A program made the translations under genes and the position numbers. From assembly GCA_903832625.1 (NCBI GenBank), contig CAILCI010000054.1, positions 1 to 60,757 on the forward strand: 60,757 nt of DNA, in the 5' to 3' direction. This DNA comes from an uncultured Burkholderiales bacterium. Its GTDB lineage: Bacteria; Pseudomonadota; Gammaproteobacteria; Burkholderiales; Burkholderiaceae_C. The number at the start of each line of letters is the position of its first letter. Positions within the stretch are counted from its first letter, which is position 1. This document shows, in pieces, positions 1 through 7,935 of this stretch. The notes under the pieces are model-generated. The model did not search any database. It worked only from the letters and a program-made list of their open reading frames with translations, and was not told the DNA's origin.

Positions 1-56
1 AACCAATTCGTAGCAAACCGTGGTTTAGCGCCACTTTTAAAAAGAAGGAAGAATCA

Positions 57-617
57 ATGAAACATCTCAAAATTGCAGCCCTTGTAGCCAGCTTGCTGAC
101 GGCCGGTGTGGCTCATGCAGATTCGACGCCCGCATCGAACTGGTATGGAGAAGTGGGGTCGTTGGGTTTTAAAAACAATGTTGACAATGGAAATACCATT
201 ACGCCTAGTTTGCTACGCTTGACGGTTGGCAATAATTTGAATGAGACTTTGGCCGTCGAAGGGGTTGCTGGGTTGACGGCTTCGAAAGCGAATGTTGCTT
301 TTACTAATTCTTCTGCGACAGGTACTGTTTCTGATAATTTTTATGGCGTCTACGTCAAGCCCAAATATCAAGCAACTCCTGACATTACAGTTTTTGGGCG
401 GGGTGGTTTTGCTCACACCAGTGTCACGGTGAGTTTCAACGGCGGAACTTCAACAACATCTTCTTCGACCAAGCTTTCCTATGGATTTGGGGCAGAGTTA
501 AAGATCAATCAAAACTGGTATGGCGCATTGGATTACATGCAATACGGCAAGTATTCTGATGTTGGGGGCTCCATTAAATTTAGCGGCATCACTCTCTCAC
601 TTGGCTACAAGTTCTAA
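57..617 (+). CDS. Outer-membrane beta-barrel protein (porin-like/OmpA-barrel family)
   Basis: The 186-residue product starts with a clear Sec signal peptide: basic MKHLK, a hydrophobic run, and an AHA-D cleavage site near residue 21. The mature part alternates polar and hydrophobic residues, is rich in Gly, Asn, Ser and Thr, and ends in YKF, the terminal aromatic typical of proteins inserted by the BAM complex. The size fits a small eight-stranded barrel. A ribosome site AAGGAAG lies 7 nt before the ATG. The gene stands alone and is closed by a strong terminator. Substrate or partner cannot be read from the sequence; a structural or adhesive role is as likely as transport. Confidence 0.8.
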   Translation: MKHLKIAALVASLLTAGVAHADSTPASNWYGEVGSLGFKNNVDNGNTITPSLLRLTVGNNLNETLAVEGVAGLTASKANVAFTNSSATGTVSDNFYGVYVKPKYQATPDITVFGRGGFAHTSVTVSFNGGTSTTSSSTKLSYGFGAELKINQNWYGALDYMQYGKYSDVGGSIKFSGITLSLGYKF

Positions 618-631
618 ACTTGCTTGCAACA

Positions 632-667
632 AAAAAGCGTGAACCCTCACAGGTTCACGCTTTTTTT
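632..667. terminator. Bidirectional rho-independent terminator
   Basis: A GC-rich stem (AAGCGTGAACC pairing with GGTTCACGCTT, loop CTCA) is flanked by an A-run on the left and a T-run on the right. It therefore works as an intrinsic terminator in both directions. It sits between the stop of the outer-membrane gene and the stop of the convergent permease gene at 691. Confidence 0.9.
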
Positions 668-690
668 ATGGGGCTAAATTGCCAACAGGC

Positions 691-2169
691 TTAATGTGCA
701 TCCGCCTGTTTGGCTGCTGTCACCGCTGCCGCATCATCGGCGTGAGCGCCGTTGAAAAACAGATTGAGCAGCACCGCGCAGAGTGAGGCCAACAAAATGC
801 CGGACTCGATGAGCGGGTGCAAATCATGCGGCATCCATTGTTTGAAGTTGGGCGCGATCAGCGGGATCATGCCAATGCCCACCGAGATCGCCACCACCAA
901 GCTGTTGTAGCGGTTGGTTTTGAAGTCCACATTGCCCAAGATGCGAATGCCTGTGGCTGCGACCATGCCAAACATGACCAAGCCCGCACCACCCAACACC
1001 ACCGTGGGCAAGGCTTCGACCAAAGCGCCCATTTTGGGAACAATGCCCAGCACAATCAAAATCAAGCCGCCTGCCACGCAGACAAAACGGCTCTTGATAC
1101 CCGTCACCGCCACCAAGCCTACGTTTTGCGAGAAGCTGGTGTAGGGGAAGGTGTTGAAAATGCCACCCAAGAAAGTGCCCAAGCCATCGGTGCGCAAGCC
1201 GCGTGTCAGCGCGTCTTGATCGACATGGCGGTCGGTCATTTCGCCCAAGGCTAAGAACATGCCGGTGGACTCAATCATCACCACAATCATCACCAAACTC
1301 ATGGTCAAAATCAGCACGGGGTCAAACACAGGCATACCAAACTGAAACGGCATGACCACGCCAAACCAAGGTGCGGTTGCCACTTTGTCAAAGTTCATCA
1401 AACCCATGCTGGCGGCGACCACAGCGCCAATCACGATGCCCAAGAGCACCGAAATATTGGCCACAAAGCCTTTGGCAAATTTGGAGATCAACAAGATAGA
1501 GACCAGCACCAAAGACGCAATGCCCACACCGCTCAGGTCAGCGTATTTGGGGTTGGGCATTTTGCCCAGCAAGGCCAAGTCTTTGGGCATGGGCGAGCCC
1601 GCCGCCGATGCGGCGGCAGCGGCGTCAGTCAACCACTTGGCGTGGTCGGGGTTGACGATGCTCGGCGCAGTCGGGCCAAACGGGTTGCCAAAAATCCAGT
1701 TGATGCCAATGCGCATCAAGCTGATGCCAATCACCACAATGATGGTGCCGGTCACCACAGGCGGGAAAAACCGCAACATGCGACTGACAATCGGCGCGAT
1801 CAGCATAGACACCACGCCCGCGCCAATGATGGCGCCAAAAATAAGTTGTGCACCAGCGTCACCGGGGGTGTTGCCGGCCATCGCCACCATGGGGCCCACG
1901 GCAGCAAAGGTCACGCCCATCATCACGGGCAGGCGAATGCCAAACCATTGCGTCATGCCCAAGGATTGAATGAGGGTGACCAAGCCGCAGACAAACAAGT
2001 CGGCAGAAATCAGCATCGCCACTTGTTCAGGGCTGAGTTTCAAAGCACGGCCCACGATGAGCGGCACGGCAATCGCGCCCGCGTACATCACCAAAACATG
2101 CTGCAAACCGAGCGCGGCGAGTTTGCCATTGGGCAAGTGCTCGTCGACCGGATGTTGAGAAGAGGTCAT
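691..2169 (-). CDS. NCS2-family purine (xanthine/urate) permease
   Basis: Nucleobase:cation symporter-2 family protein, 492 residues with 12-14 hydrophobic segments. Family signatures are visible: QHVLVMYAGAIAVPLIVGRAL near the N terminus, and NTFPYTSFSQNVGLVAVTG, which contains the substrate-pocket QN-x-G element. The start at 2169 is preferred over an upstream in-frame start because it has a ribosome site (TTGGAG) 6 nt upstream and gives a normal family N terminus. It is the distal gene of the leftward purine cluster but is separated from the M20 gene by 175 bp holding its own palindromic operator. The neighbours (xanthine dehydrogenase, urate oxidase, allantoinase) argue for xanthine or urate as substrate; uracil cannot be excluded by sequence alone. 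Confidence 0.9.
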   Translation of the reverse strand: MTSSQHPVDEHLPNGKLAALGLQHVLVMYAGAIAVPLIVGRALKLSPEQVAMLISADLFVCGLVTLIQSLGMTQWFGIRLPVMMGVTFAAVGPMVAMAGNTPGDAGAQLIFGAIIGAGVVSMLIAPIVSRMLRFFPPVVTGTIIVVIGISLMRIGINWIFGNPFGPTAPSIVNPDHAKWLTDAAAAASAAGSPMPKDLALLGKMPNPKYADLSGVGIASLVLVSILLISKFAKGFVANISVLLGIVIGAVVAASMGLMNFDKVATAPWFGVVMPFQFGMPVFDPVLILTMSLVMIVVMIESTGMFLALGEMTDRHVDQDALTRGLRTDGLGTFLGGIFNTFPYTSFSQNVGLVAVTGIKSRFVCVAGGLILIVLGIVPKMGALVEALPTVVLGGAGLVMFGMVAATGIRILGNVDFKTNRYNSLVVAISVGIGMIPLIAPNFKQWMPHDLHPLIESGILLASLCAVLLNLFFNGAHADDAAAVTAAKQADAH

Positions 2170-2197
2170 AACAACTCCAAGTAAGAAAGTGTGTGCC

Positions 2198-2213
2198 AAA
2201 CTGTATACAGTTT
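2198..2213. promoter_or_regulatory. Palindromic operator (TGTATACA type) before the purine permease
   Basis: The 16-bp perfect palindrome AAACTGTATACAGTTT lies 29 bp upstream of the permease start. It shares its core TGTATACA with sites between gntR and hiuH and before puuD. Small symmetric cores of this kind are typical targets of GntR/FadR-type regulators. The TATACA half could also act as a -10 element, so a bound repressor would block polymerase. That last point is inference. Confidence 0.7.
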
Positions 2214-2344
2214 TGAGCGCGGGGTTTGTCATCGAAAACCCTTTACTTCTCAGCCGTGAATTTCTGAATTTGCAGTTGCGCAATGAAGCGGTGGGGCTGA
2301 ATGCGTACTCTCGGGGTGAATCAGAGGCAAGTTTTTCGCAAAAT

Positions 2345-3592
2345 TTAAGCCAACACATCCCACAGCGTCCGCGCCACCACCTTGGTTGCGCGACGCAAGT
2401 CTTCCAGGTGCAGCCGTTCGTCGGAGCGCTTGGCGTGCGATTCCAGCACAGTGCGCGGGCCTGCGCCATAGATCACGCCGGGAATGCCGCGCTCCACATA
2501 CAAGCGCACATCGGTGTAGAGCGGCGTTCCAACCGCTGCAATGGCCTCGCCAAACAGGTCTTGGCCGTGACGTTGGATGGCGTCAACCAAAGGCTGGCTG
2601 CCCGCCAGTGGCTGCATGGCGTGGGCCAACAACATGCGTCGAATGTCCACTGTGAGCGCCTTGCCGCCGCGGGGCGGATCAAAGCTTTGCGCGGCTTGGG
2701 CAATGGTGGCGCGAATGGCGGCTTCGACTTCGACGGGGTTTTCCTCGGGAATCATGCGTCGATCGAGTTTGAACACGACTTTGCCCGGCACAACATTGGT
2801 GTTGGTGCCGCCCACAATGTGCCCCACATTCAAGTACGGATGGGTGATGCCTTCGACTTGGGAGGTGATTTTTTTGTAGTCCGCATTGAGCGCCTGCAGC
2901 GCTTGCAAGATGTGCACCGCGCCTTGCAGCGCATCGGTGCCGCTGTCGGGAATGGCGGCGTGCGCCATCTCGCCGTGGACGGTGACTTCCATTTGCAAAC
3001 AGCCGTTGTGTGCCGTCACCACTTGGTAGCTAAAGCCAGCGGCCATCATCAGGTCGGGTTTTGTCAGGCCTTGCGCGAGCAGCCAGCCGGGGCCTTTTTC
3101 GCCACCAAATTCTTCGTCGTAGGTGAAGTGCAATTCCACGCTGCCTTTGAGTGGCCGCTGGAGCGACTCCAAGGCGCGGGTGGCAAAGGTGAAGGTCGAG
3201 AAGTCGCTTTTGCTCACCGCCGTGGCGCGGCCAAACATGTCACCGTTGATGACTTCGCCGCCGTAAGGATCGTGTGTCCAGCCTTCTCCGGGTGGCACCA
3301 CATCGCCGTGGGCGTTGAGGGCAATGGTTTTGCCCGCGCCGTACTTGCGCCGCACGATCAGGTTGGTGATGCTCTCCAAACCATAGGCATGCACCTCGGC
3401 GCTTGGCACGGCGTGTTTTTCGGCTTCAAAACCAAAGGCGTGCAGCAGCTCGGCAGTGCGTTCGGCGTGGGGGGCGTTGTTGCCCGGTGGCGTGTCGGTG
3501 GGCACGCGCACGAGTTCTTGCAAAAAGCGCACTTGCTCGTCAAAGTGCGCGTCAATCCAAGCGTCGAGTTGGGCGTAGGGAGTGGTGGACAT
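2345..3592 (-). CDS. M20 family metallo-amidohydrolase (ArgE/DapE-like)
   Basis: 415-residue di-zinc amidohydrolase. Metal-site landmarks of the M20 family are present: ALNAHGD with His95, the bridging Asp130 in GRATAVSKSD, and the catalytic/ligand pair Glu160-Glu161 in TYDEE. A dimerisation domain starts near HGEMAHAAIP. ArgE/DapE relatives cleave N-acyl amino acids. Here the gene starts only 6 bp after the uraD-allantoate amidohydrolase stop and is co-transcribed with allantoinase, so a ureide intermediate (ureidoglycolate or ureidoglycine) is a plausible substrate. No ureidoglycolate lyase gene is seen in the window. Substrate assignment is inference from context; the family call is secure. 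Confidence 0.85.
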   Translation of the reverse strand: MSTTPYAQLDAWIDAHFDEQVRFLQELVRVPTDTPPGNNAPHAERTAELLHAFGFEAEKHAVPSAEVHAYGLESITNLIVRRKYGAGKTIALNAHGDVVPPGEGWTHDPYGGEVINGDMFGRATAVSKSDFSTFTFATRALESLQRPLKGSVELHFTYDEEFGGEKGPGWLLAQGLTKPDLMMAAGFSYQVVTAHNGCLQMEVTVHGEMAHAAIPDSGTDALQGAVHILQALQALNADYKKITSQVEGITHPYLNVGHIVGGTNTNVVPGKVVFKLDRRMIPEENPVEVEAAIRATIAQAAQSFDPPRGGKALTVDIRRMLLAHAMQPLAGSQPLVDAIQRHGQDLFGEAIAAVGTPLYTDVRLYVERGIPGVIYGAGPRTVLESHAKRSDERLHLEDLRRATKVVARTLWDVLA

Positions 3593-3598
3593 TGGGGG

Positions 3599-5368
3599 TC
3601 AATCAAGGTTGTGCAGCAAATGCAGGAAGGCATCGACGGCGAGTTGCATGTCGTCGCTGGTGGTGCTCTCCAGCGGGTTGTGGCTGATGCCAGCGTTTTC
3701 GCCCCGCACAAACAGCATGGCTTGGGGCATGATGTCGTGCAGCTTCATGGCGTCGTGGCCTGCACCGCTGGGCAGCTTCAAAATCGGCACGCCCAGCGCC
3801 TGCACTGCGGCTTGCCAATGGGCTTGTAGCCTGGCGTCGCTGGGCGCGGCGCTGGCGCGCATGGTTTCCTCCAAACTGTATTGAACGCCACGGCGTTGGC
3901 AAATGCGTTGGAGTTGCGCCAACACATCGTGCATCAAGGCATCGCGCTGTGCGTTGGTGGGCGCACGTAAATCGAGGCTGAATTGGCAGCGCCCTGGCAC
4001 CACGTTGATCGAGCCATGGGGCACATGCAGCAAACCCACGGTGCCGACGGAGCTGCATTGGCCGTCTGCGCCACGGTCTTGCGCGGCGCGTTGTTCCACA
4101 TACAGCGCCAATTCGGCCACGGCGGTGGCGGCGTCGCGGCGTCTGTCCATGGGCGTGGTGCCAGCATGGCAGGCCGTGCCGAGCACTTCACCCACAAAGC
4201 GCACACTGCCATTGATGGACGTGACCACACCGAGTGGGATATCCAACTCGTTGAGCAAAGGCCCTTGTTCAATGTGCACTTCCACAAAGCCCAGATATTG
4301 CGCCGCATCGCGGGCGAGTTGGGGAATGTCGGCCAGCTTCAAGCCCGCGTCTTGCATAGCTTGGCGCAAGGTGATGCCGTCGGCATCGTGTTGTTGCAGC
4401 CATTCGTTTTTGAAGTCACCCACCAGCGCGCCTGAACCTAAAAACGTGGCTTTGTAGCGCTGGCCTTCTTCTTCGGCAAAGGCCACCACTTCGAGATGAA
4501 ACGGCAGACGAACGCCTGCGCGTGCGAGTTCGCGCACACAGGCCATGGGCACAAAAATGCCCAAGCGACCATCGTATTTGCCGCCGTTGCGCACCGTGTC
4601 GTAGTGCGAACCGGTGAGCAAAGTTTTGGCGTGGGCTTGCTGGGCTTGGTAGACGCCCACCACATTGCCCACAGCGTCGATGTGGACTGTGTCAAAACCG
4701 CAGGCCTTCATGCCCAGCTCAATCGTGCGGGCGCATTGGCGGTGCGCCTCGGTCAAATAGGTGACGGTGAGCGCATCGGGTGCGTCGCTGAACTGCGCCA
4801 ACCATTCATGCCAATCCCACACCTCGTGGCCGATCGTGGGTTGGTAGCCGAGTTTGTCGTTCAAACGGATTTCCACAATTCGGTGGATGTTGCGCAAGCA
4901 TTCGGCCAATTCCTCGTCGGGATGGTTGCGCAAGCGGCGCTCAAAGGTGGCGATGATGTGCTGGCGCGACAGCCCCGTGCCACGCGGCCCGCGCACCGCC
5001 AACACAAACGGAAAACCAAACTTGGCGTTGTAGTCGGCATTGAGTTGTTGGATGTGGGCAAACTCTTGCGCCGTGCAATCGGTCAAACCCGCTTTGCTTT
5101 GCTCGTGGGTCGATTCTGCGGTCAGGCTTTTGCTGACCATGGCCTTGCCCGCCAGTTCAGGGTGAGCGCGCACCAAAGCCACTTGCGCTTCGCGGCCTGC
5201 GCGTTGCAAGACCTGCACCATCGCGTATTTGAGCGCTGCGGCTGATGTGAAAGGCCTCGCCTCCAAGGCTTGTTCGGCAATCCAGTCGGAGTGCTCGTAC
5301 AAGCCTTGCAGCAAGGCAGCCGCTTCGGCGCGAGGCAAGGTGTTGATTTGATCTAAGGTGATGGGCAT
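3599..5368 (-). CDS. uraD: Bifunctional OHCU decarboxylase (UraD) - allantoate amidohydrolase fusion
   Basis: One 589-residue chain carries two consecutive steps. Residues about 5-172 are a UraD domain with the catalytic HPELAGK motif (His69) and LNADYNAKFGFPFVLAVRG. It decarboxylates OHCU to S-allantoin. Residues about 180-589 are an M20-type allantoate amidohydrolase with metal ligands in GSHYDT (His255), KYDG (Asp266) and AEEE (Glu300/301). The start at 5368 (MPITLDQ) is chosen because a purine-rich site AAAGG precedes it and the UraD fold begins at once. An upstream in-frame start near 5491 would overlap puuE and add non-homologous residues. The missing step between the two halves, allantoinase, is encoded immediately upstream. 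Fusions of this type are known in other Burkholderiales. Confidence 0.92.
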   Translation of the reverse strand: MPITLDQINTLPRAEAAALLQGLYEHSDWIAEQALEARPFTSAAALKYAMVQVLQRAGREAQVALVRAHPELAGKAMVSKSLTAESTHEQSKAGLTDCTAQEFAHIQQLNADYNAKFGFPFVLAVRGPRGTGLSRQHIIATFERRLRNHPDEELAECLRNIHRIVEIRLNDKLGYQPTIGHEVWDWHEWLAQFSDAPDALTVTYLTEAHRQCARTIELGMKACGFDTVHIDAVGNVVGVYQAQQAHAKTLLTGSHYDTVRNGGKYDGRLGIFVPMACVRELARAGVRLPFHLEVVAFAEEEGQRYKATFLGSGALVGDFKNEWLQQHDADGITLRQAMQDAGLKLADIPQLARDAAQYLGFVEVHIEQGPLLNELDIPLGVVTSINGSVRFVGEVLGTACHAGTTPMDRRRDAATAVAELALYVEQRAAQDRGADGQCSSVGTVGLLHVPHGSINVVPGRCQFSLDLRAPTNAQRDALMHDVLAQLQRICQRRGVQYSLEETMRASAAPSDARLQAHWQAAVQALGVPILKLPSGAGHDAMKLHDIMPQAMLFVRGENAGISHNPLESTTSDDMQLAVDAFLHLLHNLD

Positions 5369-5405
5369 GGGATGGCCTTTTGAAATGGCGGGATGGGGCG
5401 GCGTG

Positions 5406-6377
5406 TCAACTCTCGGTGAAAGGATGAACCGCTTTCCAATGCCGCGCAATGTCGATGCGACGGCACACCCACACGCGGTCGTGTTTGGCAATGTGGTCTA
5501 AAAACTTTTGCAGCGCCACGATGCGACCGGGCTTGCCCAGCAAGCGGCAGTGCATGCCCACGCTCATCATCTTGGGGCTGTCTGCGCCTTCGGCATAGAG
5601 CGCGTCAAAGCTGTCGCGCAAGTAGATGAAGAAATCTTCGGCTTGGCTAAAGCCTTGCGGCAGCGAAAAGCGCATGTCGTTGCAGTCCAGCGTGTAGGGC
5701 ACAACCAAGTGGGGCACCACGTCGCCATTGGTTTTTTTGACCTTCATCCAAAAGGGCAGGTCGTCGCCGTAGTAGTCGCTGTCGTACTCAAATTGGCCGT
5801 GATCGACCACCAAGCGGCGGGTGTTGGGGCTGTCGCGTCCGGTGTACCAGCCCGCACCATGAATCGAATGTCCATGTTTTTCGCCCGTGAGCCGTTCGAT
5901 GATGGCGATGCCGCGCTCCAAATGCTCACGCTCCAGCGCTTCGGGCAGGTTTTGGTAGTGAATCCAGCGGTAGCCGTGGCAGGCAATTTCGTGACCGAGT
6001 TCAACCAACGCGGCGTTGAGTTCAGGATGACGCTCCAGCGCCATGCTCACGCCAAACACGGTCAGTGGCAAGCCGCGCTGCTCAAACTCGCGCAAGATGC
6101 GCCACACGCCCGCGCGCGAGCCGTATTCGTAAATGCCTTCCATGCTCAGGTGGCGCTCTGGATAGCTGGCGGGGTTGAACATTTCGCTCAAAAACTGCTC
6201 GCTGCCAGCGTCGCCGTGCAGCGTGGCGTTTTCGCCGCCTTCTTCGTAGTTCAGCACAAACTGAACCGCCACGCGGGCTTGTCCCGGCCATTGGGGTTGG
6301 GGCGGGGTGCGGCCATAGCCCACCAGGTCGCGGGGATAGGCGGCAGTGCTGTCGTAGCGGGCGTTGGGGTTGGACAT
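5406..6377 (-). CDS. puuE: Allantoinase PuuE (polysaccharide-deacetylase fold)
   Basis: 323-residue metal-independent allantoinase of the PuuE type, which opens allantoin to allantoate. Typical family stretches are RDLVGYGRTPPQPQWP near the N terminus, FVLNYEEGGE, GHEIACHGYRWI, and the C-terminal SVGMHCRLLGKPGR. It is unrelated to the amidohydrolase-type AllB. It is the second gene of the leftward operon: 18 bp after gntR and 37 bp before uraD-allantoate amidohydrolase. The length matches the family (about 300-320 residues). Confidence 0.95.
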   Translation of the reverse strand: MSNPNARYDSTAAYPRDLVGYGRTPPQPQWPGQARVAVQFVLNYEEGGENATLHGDAGSEQFLSEMFNPASYPERHLSMEGIYEYGSRAGVWRILREFEQRGLPLTVFGVSMALERHPELNAALVELGHEIACHGYRWIHYQNLPEALEREHLERGIAIIERLTGEKHGHSIHGAGWYTGRDSPNTRRLVVDHGQFEYDSDYYGDDLPFWMKVKKTNGDVVPHLVVPYTLDCNDMRFSLPQGFSQAEDFFIYLRDSFDALYAEGADSPKMMSVGMHCRLLGKPGRIVALQKFLDHIAKHDRVWVCRRIDIARHWKAVHPFTES

Positions 6378-6395
6378 GGCGCAATTCTGGGTGGG

Positions 6396-7064
6396 TTAAG
6401 ACAAAGCCATGGCAATGTCGTTGGTGGGCATTTTGCGATCGAGCGCCAAGCTGTCTTCGACGTGGCTCAGGTGTTCGTGCATCAAGCGCACGGCTAGTTC
6501 TTCGTCTTTGGCGGCAATGGCTTTGAGGATGTCGGCATGTTCTTGCGCCGAGTGCTCGGCGGCGTTGGCGGTTTGGTACATCAGCGTGATGAGGGCGCAG
6601 CGCGAGATCAGTTCATCCAAAATTTGCGCCAGCACCAAATTGCCCATCAACTCGGCCATCACCACATGAAAGTCGCCCAGCAAATCGGTGCGGCTGGGCA
6701 CATCGCCGCGCGAGACGGCGGCTTTTTCTTGCGCCACATGGTCTTTGAGGGTTTTGAGTTGCGCGGGCGTGGCCTTGCGGGTGAACTCGCGCGTCATCTC
6801 GGCTTCCAACATGCGGCGCACGGCAAACACTTGGCGCGCTTCGTCCGAAGACGGCGTGGCGACAAATGCGCCGCGTGCGGGCTCCATGGTGATGAGGCGT
6901 TTTTGCGCGAGTTGAAACAAAGCTTGGCGCACGAGGGTGCGCGAGACGCCAAAATGATCGGCCAACTTTTGCTCGGCCAATTTGCTGCCCGGATGCAGGC
7001 GGTGCTCGACGATGGCCTTGGTCATCGCGTCCACAATGGTGCGGGTGGTGTTTGAGTGATCCAT
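6396..7064 (-). CDS. GntR family regulator (FadR/FCD type), probable purine catabolism regulator
   Basis: 222 residues. A winged helix-turn-helix lies at about 8-75 (HPGSKLAEQKLADHFGVSR then TLVRQALFQLAQKRLI). An FCD ligand-binding domain follows, with the metal-ligand pattern Asp and His in DLLGDFHVVMAELMGN and His residues in SAQEHADIL and MHEHLSHVED. It heads the gntR-puuE-uraD-M20 operon and faces hiuH across a 116-bp gap holding a TGTATACA operator. Similar sites precede puuD, xdhA and the permease, so it is the obvious candidate to control them and itself. The effector may be a pathway metabolite such as urate or allantoin; this is inference. Confidence 0.9.
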   Translation of the reverse strand: MDHSNTTRTIVDAMTKAIVEHRLHPGSKLAEQKLADHFGVSRTLVRQALFQLAQKRLITMEPARGAFVATPSSDEARQVFAVRRMLEAEMTREFTRKATPAQLKTLKDHVAQEKAAVSRGDVPSRTDLLGDFHVVMAELMGNLVLAQILDELISRCALITLMYQTANAAEHSAQEHADILKAIAAKDEELAVRLMHEHLSHVEDSLALDRKMPTNDIAMALS

Positions 7065-7107
7065 GAAAATCTCCGACGCCTTGGGGCTTGCATGATAGCG
7101 TCAACCT

Positions 7108-7127
7108 CAAAAATTGTATACACTTTT
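7108..7127. promoter_or_regulatory. Shared operator between divergent gntR and hiuH
   Basis: CAAAAATTGTATACACTTTT lies in the middle of the 116-bp divergent intergenic region, about 50-60 bp from both starts. The first 19 bases are identical to the site before puuD (15659-15677). The symmetric core TGTATACA is at 7115-7122. Confidence 0.7.
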
Positions 7128-7180
7128 AGTAGACCGATTCTGTAGACCGATCGAGTCGCCAAACTTTCAAGGAGCCCGCA

Positions 7181-7534
7181 ATGGGATTGAGCACACACGT
7201 TTTAGACACCATGCACGGCTGTCCCGCAGCGGGCATGAAGGTGCAACTCTTCACCACGCAGGGCGAGCAAGCCACCTTGGTCAAAAGCTTCACCTTGAAC
7301 AGCGATGGCCGCAACCCCGACGGTTTGCTCTACGACAACGCCAGCCTGCGCCAAGGCACTTACCGTTTGGTGTTTGATGTGAAAGCCTACTTCGCCGCCA
7401 AAGGCGTGACGCTGCCAGAACCGAATTTTTTAAACACCGTTAGCTTGGATTTTGGCGTGGCGAACGTGAGTGAGCACTACCATGTGCCGCTTTTGGTGAG
7501 TCCTTGGAGTTATTCGACCTATCGCGGCTCGTGA
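7181..7534 (+). CDS. uraH: 5-hydroxyisourate hydrolase (transthyretin-like)
   Basis: 117-residue HIU hydrolase that converts 5-hydroxyisourate, the product of urate oxidase, to OHCU, the substrate of the UraD domain encoded nearby. The N-terminal LSTHVLDTMHGCPA holds the active-site His. The protein ends in SPWSYSTYRGS, the YRGS tetrapeptide that separates HIU hydrolases from true transthyretins. AAGGAG lies 6 nt before the ATG. No signal peptide, so cytoplasmic. It is divergent from the gntR operon and shares its operator. Confidence 0.96.
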   Translation: MGLSTHVLDTMHGCPAAGMKVQLFTTQGEQATLVKSFTLNSDGRNPDGLLYDNASLRQGTYRLVFDVKAYFAAKGVTLPEPNFLNTVSLDFGVANVSEHYHVPLLVSPWSYSTYRGS

Positions 7535-7621
7535 ATTCAGACTTTTTAATATCAATTAATTTGATGTCTTTTGAATGGAGGGTTGAAATAAAGCTTCGAC
7601 CCAACCCACAGGAGACGAATC

Positions 7622-7795
7622 ATGATTCGCAACGGCGCCAAAGGTTTAAACCGTGCCAAATGGATGTTTTTTTTGTCGCTCGCTTTATTGCTAGCCGGCT
7701 GCAAAGACGGCGATAGGGATGCGATGGATATGGCGGTGAAATACTCACTGTTTACAGGTTATTTTGATTTTTTGACACAAGACCCGTGGTTTTGA
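7622..7795 (+). CDS. Small putative lipoprotein (57 residues)
   Basis: A short frame preceded by a good ribosome site (AGGAGACGAATC, ending at the ATG). The product has a basic N terminus (MIRNGAKGLNRAKW), a hydrophobic stretch FFLSLALLLAGC ending in a lipobox (LAGC, Cys27), then about 30 mostly polar residues rich in Asp and aromatics. After lipidation the mature peptide would be about 31 residues. It sits between uraH and xdhA in the purine island. I do not recognise a family. The coding call rests on the ribosome site, the lipobox and the position; function is unknown. Confidence 0.6.
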   Translation: MIRNGAKGLNRAKWMFFLSLALLLAGCKDGDRDAMDMAVKYSLFTGYFDFLTQDPWF

Positions 7796-7850
7796 ATCCA
7801 ACCGGATGGCGTGAACCGCATTTTCTGGTCACAAGATAAGTTTCGAATAA

Positions 7851-7863
7851 TTTTGTATACCAG
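7851..7863. promoter_or_regulatory. Degenerate operator (TGTATACC) before xdhA
   Basis: TTTTGTATACCAG lies about 75 bp upstream of the xdhA start. It matches seven of the eight core bases found at the other three sites (TGTATACA) and keeps the T-rich left flank. It is weaker than the others, consistent with either weaker control or chance. Confidence 0.5.
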
Positions 7864-7935
7864 CGAGAATACAAGCGCCAAAGCAGAGCCGTCTGAATCT
7901 AAAATGACGAATCTACTTTTGATTCGTTATTCAAC

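Noticed and set aside
2189-3829. Long open frame (546 codons) on the plus strand opposite the M20 and uraD genes
   Set aside because: Antisense shadow. The minus-strand frames carry full enzyme motifs, while this frame has low-complexity His/Gly/Val-rich composition and no known domain.
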